Source of the DNA: CAXXOK01 sp963674895
GTDB taxonomy: Bacteria > Bacillota > Clostridia > Christensenellales > Aristaeellaceae
DNA: 64,000 nucleotides
Assembly: GCA_963674895.2 (NCBI GenBank)
Contig: CAXXCY010000003.1
Span: forward strand, 558,001-622,000
Direction: 5' to 3'
Both the position numbers and the translations under genes were made by a program. Position 1 is the first letter of the stretch, and every line of letters begins with the position of its first letter. The notes beneath the pieces are model-generated. The model was not told the DNA's origin. It did not search any database and saw only the letters and a list, made by a program, of their open reading frames with translations. Positions 16,940-25,217 of this stretch are shown here, one piece after another.

Positions 16940-18075
16940 TGCCGTCAATTCTGTTCCTGATGAAATATCCGCTGCACCGGCGGGAAAACCTGAACGCGAA
17001 ATTCGACGGGCAGATGGAAGCGGCCCGTGCTCTTGGCTGGAACGCGTACTGCATCGGCTGGGATTTGCGGGGCATGTACCTGATCGGCAGCGGCGAGAGG
17101 ACGTTTCTGCGCAGCAATCCGCTGGTAAACGTCCGGGGGTATGACCATACGCTGATCTTCGTCGATTTGATGAAGGCGGCGTGCGACGCCCTGCGGCGCA
17201 TTCCTGTAGACGTACTCTATCTGCGGTATATGCCGACGTTCCCGGGCGCGCTGCGCACCGTTAAACAGTTCAAGAAGAGGGGCGGGAAGCTGGTGGTCGA
17301 ATACCCGACCTACCCGATCGCCCAGGAGAACGAGCGCTTTTTCCTGCGCCGCATGGTGTTTCGGTATACCGACCGGATCATGGGAAAGATCAACCCGATG
17401 GTCGATCTGTACACGCTGATCGGGGACGACTGCGGAGGAACGCTGCACGGGCGGCCCGCGATCAATACCGTCAACGGCGTGTGCGTATCGGCATTGCCCC
17501 GGCACGTCCCGCGCGCGGATGCGAAGGACGTCCGCCTGCTGGCGCTGGCCAGTATGAGCGGCTGGCACGGTTACGACCGCATACTCAAATCGCTCGCCGG
17601 ATACAGGGGCGGCGCGGACGTGCGAATCGCGTTTGTCGGCGGAGACGGAGACGGATCGCTGGCCGTGTGGAAGCAGCTGGCGGAGAAATTAAACCTCATG
17701 GACAAGGTCACGTTCCACGGCCCGTGCTACGGGGAAGCGCTGGAGGAGATCGTCGCGGGGTGCGACCTGGGAATCGGCAGCCTCGGGATGTTCCGCTACG
17801 GCCTCGAGCGGGGTATGACGCTGAAAACGCGCGAATATATGGCGCGCGGGCTGCCGTTTGTAAGCGCCGTTTATGATCCGGCGCTGCCCGCGGACAGGGG
17901 TTTCTTCCTGCAGGTCCCCAACGATGAAACGCCCATCGATATGGAGGAAGTCGTTTCTTTTGCTCAAAGCGTGAAGGCGGACGCCGCGCTACCGGACGCA
18001 ATGCGCGCGTATGCGGAGGATACCCTGAGCTGGCGAAGCGTGATGGCGAGAATCCTGGAAAGGCTGACACCATGA
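16939..18075 (+). CDS. Glycosyltransferase, GT4-like (second of four)
   Basis: 378 residues; its ATG shares one base with the preceding TGA. GT-B type with C-terminal donor domain (VRIAFVGGDGDGSLAVW, then ERGMTLKTREYMARGLPFVSA, a variant of the E-x7-E motif). The N-terminal half is divergent and contains FDGQMEAARALGW. Part of the coupled glycan operon; donor and acceptor unknown. Confidence 0.8.
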   Translation: MPSILFLMKYPLHRRENLNAKFDGQMEAARALGWNAYCIGWDLRGMYLIGSGERTFLRSNPLVNVRGYDHTLIFVDLMKAACDALRRIPVDVLYLRYMPTFPGALRTVKQFKKRGGKLVVEYPTYPIAQENERFFLRRMVFRYTDRIMGKINPMVDLYTLIGDDCGGTLHGRPAINTVNGVCVSALPRHVPRADAKDVRLLALASMSGWHGYDRILKSLAGYRGGADVRIAFVGGDGDGSLAVWKQLAEKLNLMDKVTFHGPCYGEALEEIVAGCDLGIGSLGMFRYGLERGMTLKTREYMARGLPFVSAVYDPALPADRGFFLQVPNDETPIDMEEVVSFAQSVKADAALPDAMRAYAEDTLSWRSVMARILERLTP

Positions 18076-19313
18076 AGAAAACCGTCGTCTATATCAGCTC
18101 CTGCGGATTGCACGAAAACGGAGAACCCGATCCGTTTTTCCTGCAGGAACTGCCGTGGCTGTGCAGGCATTTCGATCGCGTCGTGCTGTGCGCCGCATCC
18201 GGCGTCGCGGAAATATCAGAGGACAGGCCGGAGACGGTCGCCGTATCGCGGCCCGCGTCCGGCGCGCTCCGCGCTGTTCTGCAGGCGCCGTTTTACAGCC
18301 CGTTCCGGGAAGAAATTCATCGTCTGCGCTCGGATGGAAAGGGAAGCCCCCAGAACATTTTGAAGCTGCTGATGTTTACGATCCGGGGATTGAAACTGCA
18401 TCATTGGATTCGTTCCGTTTTGCATACCGATGAGCGGACGACCTTGTACGCGTACTGGATGAGTTACGACGGTTTCGCCGCCGCGCTGTGCAAACAAAAG
18501 GACCCGAGCCTTCGCGCCATTGCCCGAGCGCACGCGTTCGATATCGACATCCGGCGCAATCCCCTGAATCCGTATCTGATGAAGCGCTTCATGGCGAAAA
18601 CGCTGGACGGTATCTACCCGATCAGCCGGTACGCGCAGAATCAGCTCCTGTCGTATGCGGATATCCCGCCGGAGAAACTGTCCCTCGTCGGGGCGGGCTC
18701 AGCCGGCGGACCGATGCATGAAGGGCTTCCGGCGCCGCGCTTTCAGGACGGCGTCTTCCGGCTGGTCAGCTGCGCCGCGATGATCGACGTCAAGCAGATA
18801 CCGCTGCTCATCGACGCGCTGTCGGACTGGCATGACGGCAGGCTTTCCTGGACACATATCGGCGGCGGACCTGACGAGCCGATGGTACGCTCATACGCGA
18901 AGGAAAAGCTGGACAGGAACACTTGGGTTACGTATACGTTTACGGGTGGCCTTCAGCCCGAGCAGATACGGAAGCGGTACGAAACACAAGCCTTCGACGC
19001 GTTTGTCAACACCAGCAAAAGCGAGGGGATTCCCGTAACGATCATGGAAGCGCTGCAGGCCGGCATCCCGGTGATCGCGCCGAAAATCGGCGGCATTCCA
19101 GAGCTGGCGGACGAAAGCGTGGGATATCTGTACGATCCGGACGGCGGCGCGGCCGCCGTTGTGGCCGCTCTCCGCTCGGTGTACAGCCAGACCGCCGAGG
19201 AAGCGCAGAGTATGCGCGACGCGGCTAGGGCGCGCTGGCGGGAACGCTGCGAAATCGATCGCCTGCTGCCGCAGCTCTTTCCAGACGAAACGGAAGGAAC
19301 GGCCAAGTCATGA
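18072..19313 (+). CDS. Glycosyltransferase family 4 (third of four)
   Basis: 413 residues, ATGA overlap. C-terminal donor-binding half with THIGGGPDEP, NTSKSEGIPVTIMEALQAG and an IPVIAPKIGG loop, typical of retaining GT4 enzymes of the AmsD/WbaZ kind. The N-terminal half contains RAHAFDIDIRRNPLNP, which shares the RRNPLNP string with the first GT4 in this cluster. Probably adds one residue to the lipid-linked repeat unit. Confidence 0.85.
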   Translation: MKKTVVYISSCGLHENGEPDPFFLQELPWLCRHFDRVVLCAASGVAEISEDRPETVAVSRPASGALRAVLQAPFYSPFREEIHRLRSDGKGSPQNILKLLMFTIRGLKLHHWIRSVLHTDERTTLYAYWMSYDGFAAALCKQKDPSLRAIARAHAFDIDIRRNPLNPYLMKRFMAKTLDGIYPISRYAQNQLLSYADIPPEKLSLVGAGSAGGPMHEGLPAPRFQDGVFRLVSCAAMIDVKQIPLLIDALSDWHDGRLSWTHIGGGPDEPMVRSYAKEKLDRNTWVTYTFTGGLQPEQIRKRYETQAFDAFVNTSKSEGIPVTIMEALQAGIPVIAPKIGGIPELADESVGYLYDPDGGAAAVVAALRSVYSQTAEEAQSMRDAARARWRERCEIDRLLPQLFPDETEGTAKS

Positions 19314-20599
19314 GCAAGCGCATTTTACTAGTCAGCCGCATTTTTGCGCCGCAGAACAAGGTCGGCGCGGTGCGGGCGACCAAACTGGCGAAATATCTGC
19401 TCCGTATGGGATACGAGGTCACGGTGCTGGCCGGAAAAACCCTTTCGCCCGTCATCGACCCGCTGCTTCAAAAGGATCTGGCGCAGATGACGAACGTCCA
19501 TATCGTCCGTGAAAAAAGCCTGTTGCGGCGGTGGAAGGAACGCGGCGGAACCTCCGCGCCGGACGGCGGGCCGGCGGCCGCACAGGAAGGCCCGGCGAAA
19601 GCAAAACCCCTGAAGAACGCGCTCTACCTGCTGCTGGACGACCTTGCCGACGCCGCGTTCGCGCGCGCCTGTGTCCGCCTGGTCAAGCGGGCGGGAGTGC
19701 GGTACGACGTGGTGCTCTCCTCCTATGGCCCGTTGAGCTCGCATACCATAGCCTGCAAAGTGAAACGGTTTGGACTTGCAGCCAGGTGGATCGCCGACTT
19801 CCGGGACGAAACGGCCGTGCCGTTCAAGTGGCAGATGTCGCGGCTCAAACGCTATAACCGCATGGTCATACGAAACGCAGACCGCATTACCTCCATTTCC
19901 TGGGGGCTTCTGCGCGTGATGGGGATGGAGGACGGCGGGCGCGTGCTTTCCAACGGATTTGATCCGGAGGATCTGGACGGTTTTTCGGCGCCGCCCAAGC
20001 GGACGGACAAGCTGACCTTCGTCCACTGCGGGCAGATGTACGGCCTGCAGCGAGACCTTTCCCCGTTTTTCCGCGCGCTTTCGGAGCTGATACGGGACGG
20101 GATGATCGGGGCGGGGTCCGTAGCGCTGGTATATGCGGGCGGGGATACGCGGGGGTTTATCAAACAGGCTGAAGACGCGGGTCTCAAGGATTGCCTCGAG
20201 GGGCACGGATTCATCCCCAGGGATGAATCGCTCAAGCTGCAGAAGGAGGCGCATGCGCTGCTGCTGCCCGCCTGGAACCTGAAAGACAGGCAGGGAAATG
20301 TGCCGGGCAAGGCGCTGGAGTACATGATGCTCGAAATGCCCGTCATTTGCTGCGTTTCCGGGGATGTGCCGGGCAGTGAGATCGCCGGGTTGATCAGGGG
20401 CACGAATATCGGGATTTGTTATGAGCAGGTCAATCATGCGCAAGATTATCCGCGCCTGAAGGCTTATCTCCAGGAGATGATCCAGGCGTTTCAAAGCGGC
20501 GAACCCATGCCGTATGCGCCGGACCGGGAGGCGGTGGCCGGGTTTACCAGTGAAGGTTTGGCACGGAAGATGGCGAATATCCTAGAGGAATGGCCGTAA
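19310..20599 (+). CDS. Glycosyltransferase family 4-like (fourth of four)
   Basis: 429 residues, ATGA overlap. N-terminal ILLVSRIFAPQNKVGAVRA and C-terminal NVPGKALEYMMLEMPVICC recall the WbuB/fucosamine-transferase-like GT4 group. A Pro/Ala/Gly-rich insert around residues 80-100 looks like a flexible linker. Last gene of the tightly coupled chain; wecB follows after 47 bp. Donor unknown. Confidence 0.8.
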   Translation: MSKRILLVSRIFAPQNKVGAVRATKLAKYLLRMGYEVTVLAGKTLSPVIDPLLQKDLAQMTNVHIVREKSLLRRWKERGGTSAPDGGPAAAQEGPAKAKPLKNALYLLLDDLADAAFARACVRLVKRAGVRYDVVLSSYGPLSSHTIACKVKRFGLAARWIADFRDETAVPFKWQMSRLKRYNRMVIRNADRITSISWGLLRVMGMEDGGRVLSNGFDPEDLDGFSAPPKRTDKLTFVHCGQMYGLQRDLSPFFRALSELIRDGMIGAGSVALVYAGGDTRGFIKQAEDAGLKDCLEGHGFIPRDESLKLQKEAHALLLPAWNLKDRQGNVPGKALEYMMLEMPVICCVSGDVPGSEIAGLIRGTNIGICYEQVNHAQDYPRLKAYLQEMIQAFQSGEPMPYAPDREAVAGFTSEGLARKMANILEEWP

Positions 20600-20646
20600 C
20601 GGCCGGAAATTGTGTGAAGAATGCGTGAATATGTAAGGATGGAAAG

Positions 20647-21723
20647 ATGAAAATAGTCACGGTGGTCGGCGCCAGACCGCAATTTATCAAGGCGGCGGCG
20701 ATGTCCCGCGTTCTGCGGAAAAAGCATACGGAAATTCTGGTGCACACAGGGCAGCATTACGACCCGTTGATGAGCGATGTGTTTTTCAAGGAGCTCAACA
20801 TTCCCATGCCGGATTATAACCTGGGGATTTCCGGCGGCACGCACGCCGAAATGACCGCGCGCATGCTCACCGCTGTTGACGAAACCCTGGCGCGGGAAAC
20901 GCCGGACGCGCTGCTGGTGTACGGGGATACGAACTCCACGCTCGCTGCGGCGCTGGCGGCCGTGAAGCGGCATATCCCGGTTTTGCATGCGGAAGCGGGC
21001 AACCGCCTGCATACGCTGGATAATCCCGAAGAGATCAACCGGATTCTGACGGACCATGTCTCGACTCTCCTGTTTGCCTGCGTGCCCAGCGCGATGGACG
21101 AGCTGCGCAGGGAAAACCTCGCGGAGAGGGCGTATCTGGTCGGAGACCCGATGTATGACGCGTATAAGTATTACCGGGAAACCGGCAAAGCAGAAAAGCC
21201 CAAAGCGGTTGTGACCCTCGACGGGAACCGGGAGCTAGTGCCGGATACCTACTACTACCTCACCTGCCACCGGGAGGAAAACACGCGGGACGACCGGGCG
21301 CTTTCGCGGGTCATCCAGGCGATGGAAAGCCTGGACTACCCGACCTATTATCCCGTACACCCGCGCAACCTGGACGTCGTCAGGCGTTTGCGCGACCAGC
21401 TGAGATTCCGCAACGTCAGGCTGCTCGCGCCGCTGGGCTATCTGCAATCCATCGCGATGGTTTCGCACGCGAAAAGAATCGTGACCGATTCCGGCGGCGT
21501 GCAGCGCGAGGCGTATTTTGCCAAGGTCCCCTGCGTGACCGTATTCGATTACGCCGCGTGGCCCGAAACCATGCGGGGCGGCTGCAATCAGCTTGCAAAG
21601 CCAGAAGTACCGGATATCCTTCAAAAACTCACGGTGCAGCCTGTTTTCAGGCGGAACGAAAATCCGTTCGGGGACGGGCACGCGTGTGAGAATATCGTCA
21701 AGATACTGGATCAGCAGCTTTAA
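20647..21723 (+). CDS. wecB: UDP-N-acetylglucosamine 2-epimerase, non-hydrolysing
   Basis: 358 residues. Interconverts UDP-GlcNAc and UDP-ManNAc for surface glycans. Family markers: VVGARPQFIKAAAM, HTGQHYDPLMSDVFF, VYGDTNSTLA, LTCHREEN and VTDSGGVQREAY. The usual HVEAGLR-type motif reads HAEAGNRL here, a variant worth noting. RBS AAGGATGG at about 20634-20641. It closes the glycan cluster and is followed by a strong hairpin. A second family member lies at 54585-55727. Confidence 0.92.
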   Translation: MKIVTVVGARPQFIKAAAMSRVLRKKHTEILVHTGQHYDPLMSDVFFKELNIPMPDYNLGISGGTHAEMTARMLTAVDETLARETPDALLVYGDTNSTLAAALAAVKRHIPVLHAEAGNRLHTLDNPEEINRILTDHVSTLLFACVPSAMDELRRENLAERAYLVGDPMYDAYKYYRETGKAEKPKAVVTLDGNRELVPDTYYYLTCHREENTRDDRALSRVIQAMESLDYPTYYPVHPRNLDVVRRLRDQLRFRNVRLLAPLGYLQSIAMVSHAKRIVTDSGGVQREAYFAKVPCVTVFDYAAWPETMRGGCNQLAKPEVPDILQKLTVQPVFRRNENPFGDGHACENIVKILDQQL

Positions 21724-21746
21724 GCGGTATGTATACAAATAAAACA

Positions 21747-21772
21747 GAGAGCCGCCCCGGGGGGCGGCTCTC
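21747..21772 (-). terminator. Hairpin terminator between convergent wecB and sugar-ABC operon
   Basis: Perfect 12 bp inverted repeat GAGAGCCGCCCC / GGGGCGGCTCTC with a GG centre. The minus-strand side is followed by TGTTTTATTTG, a fair U-tract, so it best terminates the ABC operon; the plus side for wecB has a weak tail. Confidence 0.75.
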
Positions 21773-21795
21773 CTGATTGTGGACGCGGAATGTTG

Positions 21796-23040
21796 TTACT
21801 TGGCGGCGACCATGTCGGCGAACGTCGCAACGAACTCCGCTGCGCCTTGCGCAACGGTCTTCACGCCATACGCAACTTCAGAGTTGATCGCCTTCCAGGC
21901 TTCGAGAATGGGCTGATCATTCGGGGGATTCTTCGCGGCAGTGTCCGTGCCGTGCGGCGCGGTCGCATCGAACAGCGAGAAAATCAAAGCGGCAGTGGGC
22001 GTGGCGTCCGCTCTGAGCGCTGCGCGCACCTCGGAGTTACAGGGTACGCCGCGGTCGGTGCCGAGTATTTTACCGGCTTCGACATTGTTGATGAAGAAGC
22101 TGATAAAATCGGCAGCCGCGTCGGGATTGGCGCAGCCGGTGTAAATCGTAAAGACCTGGCTGATGTCGGTGGAATATGCGTCGGCATCAAGGCTCGGGAA
22201 GGTGGTCATGCCGAGCGTATCGGTCATGGCGGCCTGATAGGCGTTGATCATGCCGGAATACAGGAAGATCATAGCCACATCGCCGGAAACCAGAGAAGAA
22301 GTATCCGCGGCGTTTTCTCCGTATTCAGCGGAGATTTCACCGGGAGGGCAATAGCCGGCGGCACGGAAATCATCCCACATCTGCATGTACTTCGCAACGG
22401 TCGCTTCGGTCATCGTGGTTTCTTCGCCGTCCCAGTAGGTTTCGCCATTGCATCCGAGATAGTAGCCCAGGAAGCCGGTCTCACGCACGGAAGCGTCGTA
22501 GATGGCATGCTTGCCTTCGGGCAGAACAGCCTGGACTTTGGCAAGGTATTCGCCGAGGTTGTCCCAGGTCAGAGTCTCGTCCGGCAGCGGAGCGCCGCAC
22601 GCGTTGAGCATGGTTTCATTGTAGACGAAGCCCCATTTGTTTGCGCCCAGGCACATGCCATAGGTGCTGCCGTCCTTGGAAACCGTGGTGAGCATCGCTT
22701 TATCGTAGTATTCGGTGTTGATTGCGCCGCTTTCGACATAGCCGTTGAGCGGGATGATGTAGTTGGTGTAGTCGGCAAAGTTGCCGCCCATCTGGATGAT
22801 ATCGGGAGCGCTGCCGGCCGCGAATTCCGTGACCAGAATATCCCAATAGTCAGAGGGACGGTGCAGAAGCGTAATGGTTACGTCAGGATGTTCGTCCATG
22901 TACATTTGCGCGACGGCCGTGGTCTTTTCAACACGGGTGTCGCTGCCCCAGAACGAAAGGGTCAGTTCGACGTTTTCCGCCATTGCCACCGTTGGGATAA
23001 CCAATAGGGCAATCAAGAGAAGGGCTAACAGCTTTTTCAT
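21796..23040 (-). CDS. Sugar ABC transporter, extracellular substrate-binding protein
   Basis: 414 residues from ATG 23040 (GGAGG upstream), six codons inside the longest frame. Signal peptide MKKLLALLLIALLVIPTVAMAE ends in an AMA type I cleavage site. There is no lipobox Cys, so the protein is not predicted to be a lipoprotein, unlike most binding proteins of single-membrane bacteria. The mature part is a family 1 (MalE/UgpB-like) binding protein: LTLSFWGSDTRVEKTTAV, YMDEHPDVTITL, FAAGSAPDIIQMGG. It probably binds an oligosaccharide delivered to the adjacent permeases. It is the last gene of the minus-strand operon. Confidence 0.92.
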   Translation of the reverse strand: MKKLLALLLIALLVIPTVAMAENVELTLSFWGSDTRVEKTTAVAQMYMDEHPDVTITLLHRPSDYWDILVTEFAAGSAPDIIQMGGNFADYTNYIIPLNGYVESGAINTEYYDKAMLTTVSKDGSTYGMCLGANKWGFVYNETMLNACGAPLPDETLTWDNLGEYLAKVQAVLPEGKHAIYDASVRETGFLGYYLGCNGETYWDGEETTMTEATVAKYMQMWDDFRAAGYCPPGEISAEYGENAADTSSLVSGDVAMIFLYSGMINAYQAAMTDTLGMTTFPSLDADAYSTDISQVFTIYTGCANPDAAADFISFFINNVEAGKILGTDRGVPCNSEVRAALRADATPTAALIFSLFDATAPHGTDTAAKNPPNDQPILEAWKAINSEVAYGVKTVAQGAAEFVATFADMVAAK

Positions 23041-23078
23041 ACGGATACCTCCAAACATTTATTGATCGAGGGCCTTCA

Positions 23079-24002
23079 CTAGCCCTTGATTCCTGTGGTC
23101 GCGATACCCTGCACAAAGTATTTCTGCAGGGAAAAGAAGAGAATGAAGCAGGGGACGATGGAAATCACGGACATGGCCAGGGATGCGCCCCAATCGCTGA
23201 CGCTGTCGGAAGAGATGAAGGTGCGCAATACGATCGGCACGGTATAACGGGCGGCTTCATGAACATAGAGCAATTGGTTGAAGTAGTCGTCCCAGGACCA
23301 GAGGAAGCTGAACAAGGCGGTGGTAACCAACGCAGCGGTGGAGAGGGGAATGATGATGCGAAAGTAGATGCCGACCTTCCCGCAGCCGTCCAGCGTGGCG
23401 GATTCATCCAAATCCCTGGGAATGCTGCGCATAAACTGTACAAGCAGGAAGATGAAGAAGGAGTCGGTCGCAAACAGCTTGGGGAGAGTCAGCGGCAAGT
23501 ACAGAAAATTCAGGTTTATTCCGGCTACATCGCGCATACTGATCAAGCCCATATTATTGAACAGGATATATCGCGGAATGGTCACCACATGATACGGAAG
23601 CATCAGCGTCAACAGTACGATGGAAAACCACAGTCCCCTGAGCTTAAAGTTGATTCTCGCAAACGCGTAGGCTGCCATGGAACAGGATATAACGTTGAGA
23701 ACAACGATGACCGCCGAGAGGGCAAGAGAATTGCCGACAAAGTACAGGAACGGCTTAAACAATCCTCCCCTCGGGGAAAAACCGGCCACATAGTTTTCAA
23801 ACGTAATGTGTTCTGGGATGACGGATGCGACATTGGAAAAAATCTCATTGTTTGGCGTTAGAGATTTCATTACGAGCCAGATTACCGGATACACCATGAT
23901 GACGGCGAAAAATATAATGACCAGATGCGTAAGCGTTAAGCCTAAATATTGCTTGACGGTTTTTCTTGAAGCCGGCTTTGTGTGTCGATACAAAGTAGTC
24001 AT
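23079..24002 (-). CDS. Sugar ABC transporter permease (MalG type)
   Basis: 307 residues with six membrane segments. The EAA loop SIPRDLDESATLDGCGKVGIY marks contact with the ATPase. The N-terminal region (VYPVIWLVMKSLTPNNEIF) is typical of MalG/LacG partners. It is in the middle of a three-gene operon. No ATPase gene is present, so a shared MsmK/MsiK-type ATPase elsewhere is expected. Confidence 0.93.
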   Translation of the reverse strand: MTTLYRHTKPASRKTVKQYLGLTLTHLVIIFFAVIMVYPVIWLVMKSLTPNNEIFSNVASVIPEHITFENYVAGFSPRGGLFKPFLYFVGNSLALSAVIVVLNVISCSMAAYAFARINFKLRGLWFSIVLLTLMLPYHVVTIPRYILFNNMGLISMRDVAGINLNFLYLPLTLPKLFATDSFFIFLLVQFMRSIPRDLDESATLDGCGKVGIYFRIIIPLSTAALVTTALFSFLWSWDDYFNQLLYVHEAARYTVPIVLRTFISSDSVSDWGASLAMSVISIVPCFILFFSLQKYFVQGIATTGIKG

Positions 24003-24008
24003 GATTAC

Positions 24009-24950
24009 TTACTCACCGCCTCCGTAATTTACCCAGGTTCCCGACGACTTGAAGATGACGAGAGTCACCAGGGCAATCATGATAAGCAGCACCCAGGCCA
24101 TCGCGGAAGCATATCCCATCTCCGTAAACGCCGTCCAACCGGTTTTATATAGATATATCGTATAAAACTGCATCGATTTTGCCCCGACCGAACTGCCGCC
24201 TCCGCCGATGACATAGGCTTGTGTAAACGCCTGGAACGCGTTGATGGTTTGCATGACCAAATTGAACAAAATGACGGGCGATAGGCAGGGAATGGTAATG
24301 CTGAAGAATTTCTGCACCGTGTTTGCGCCGTCTACGGACGCGGCCTCATAGTATTCATCCGGGATTTGCTTCAAACCGGCGAGGAAAATGATCATGGAGG
24401 ATCCGAACTGCCATACCGTGAGAAGAACCAAGGTATAGATCGCAAGATTGGGATTTGTATACCATGTTTTCGCCGTGAAATTGATCCCGAGCATATCGCA
24501 TAGATTGGAGAGTATTACATTGATAGGCCCCTGGCGGTGGAACATACGTTTCCACACGACCGAGATGGCGATAGATGCGCCCAGCAGCGTTGGGATATAA
24601 TAGATTGCGCGGTATAAACCCACAAATCGCAGCTTTCGGTTCATGACCATGGCAATCAGCAAAGCGAACAGCAGTTTCAAGGGCACGGAGATGACGACGT
24701 ATTTGAGCGTGATACCAAGTGATTTCAGATATTCGGCGTCATGGAACATTCGGATATAGTTGCCAAGCCAAATCCAATTGGCTTGATCCAGACCGGACTT
24801 GAGCGTATAGTCCGTCATGGAAAGGTAAAGCGACATTCCCATCGGGAAGACGGTCAACAAAAAGAAACCGATCAGCCAGGGCAATAAGAACATGTATCCG
24901 GTCGCGTTTTCTTTCAGAGTCAGCTTTGAAACCATACGTTGTCTGCGCAT
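24009..24950 (-). CDS. Sugar ABC transporter permease (MalF type)
   Basis: 313 residues, six membrane segments, EAA loop GLKQIPDEYYEAASVDGANT. Typical MalF/UgpA/LplB-like partner, first gene of the importer operon. ATG 24950 has AGGAG upstream; an internal Met five codons later is possible. Expression is from the divergent region 24951-25217. Confidence 0.93.
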   Translation of the reverse strand: MRRQRMVSKLTLKENATGYMFLLPWLIGFFLLTVFPMGMSLYLSMTDYTLKSGLDQANWIWLGNYIRMFHDAEYLKSLGITLKYVVISVPLKLLFALLIAMVMNRKLRFVGLYRAIYYIPTLLGASIAISVVWKRMFHRQGPINVILSNLCDMLGINFTAKTWYTNPNLAIYTLVLLTVWQFGSSMIIFLAGLKQIPDEYYEAASVDGANTVQKFFSITIPCLSPVILFNLVMQTINAFQAFTQAYVIGGGGSSVGAKSMQFYTIYLYKTGWTAFTEMGYASAMAWVLLIMIALVTLVIFKSSGTWVNYGGGE

Positions 24951-25065
24951 AGAGGCTCCTTTGATTGGGGCTCAATTCGTGAACGAAATTGGCTGAGTTT
25001 ATCGTTTGGATTTGCGGAGGATAAAGGATGGAGTCAAAAACTGCATATAAGTTATTGCGTATAAA

Positions 25066-25079
25066 TGAAAGCACTTTCT
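25066..25079. promoter_or_regulatory. Operator-like site 1 (partial palindrome)
   Basis: TGAAAGCACTTTCT, near-palindromic, overlapping about +2 to +15 of the predicted ABC-operon transcript. It resembles LacI-family/CcpA (cre) sites except that the central CG reads CA. It shares AGCACTTTC with site 2. Confidence 0.5.
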
Positions 25080-25087
25080 ATAAGAAT

Positions 25088-25116
25088 ATAATACACAATA
25101 CCGTGCGATCTGTCAA
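25088..25116 (-). promoter_or_regulatory. Promoter of sugar ABC operon
   Basis: Minus strand: perfect TTGACA (25116-25111), 17 bp spacer, TATTAT (25093-25088). Transcription would begin near 25081, giving a leader of about 130 bases. Confidence 0.75.
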
Positions 25117-25120
25117 GATG

Positions 25121-25136
25121 TGCTCGAGCACTTTCA
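25121..25136. promoter_or_regulatory. Operator-like site 2
   Basis: TGCTCGAGCACTTTCA: a perfect TGCTCGAGCA palindrome continuing into ACTTTCA. It lies between the two divergent -35 boxes and repeats AGCACTTTC (25127-25135) from site 1, 57 bp away. A regulator here could control both directions. Confidence 0.5.
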
Positions 25137-25144
25137 TCAAAATA

Positions 25145-25173
25145 TTGACCGTATTATCAAGCCGTAGTATACT
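25145..25173 (+). promoter_or_regulatory. Promoter of glycoside hydrolase genes
   Basis: TTGACC (25145-25150), 17 bp, TATACT (25168-25173), 44 bp ahead of the start codon at 25218. Divergent from the ABC promoter with only 28 bp between the two -35 boxes. Confidence 0.75.
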
Positions 25174-25217
25174 TCATTCGTTGTCGGAAGCATCTGAAAA
25201 TAGAAAGGGTATACAAG

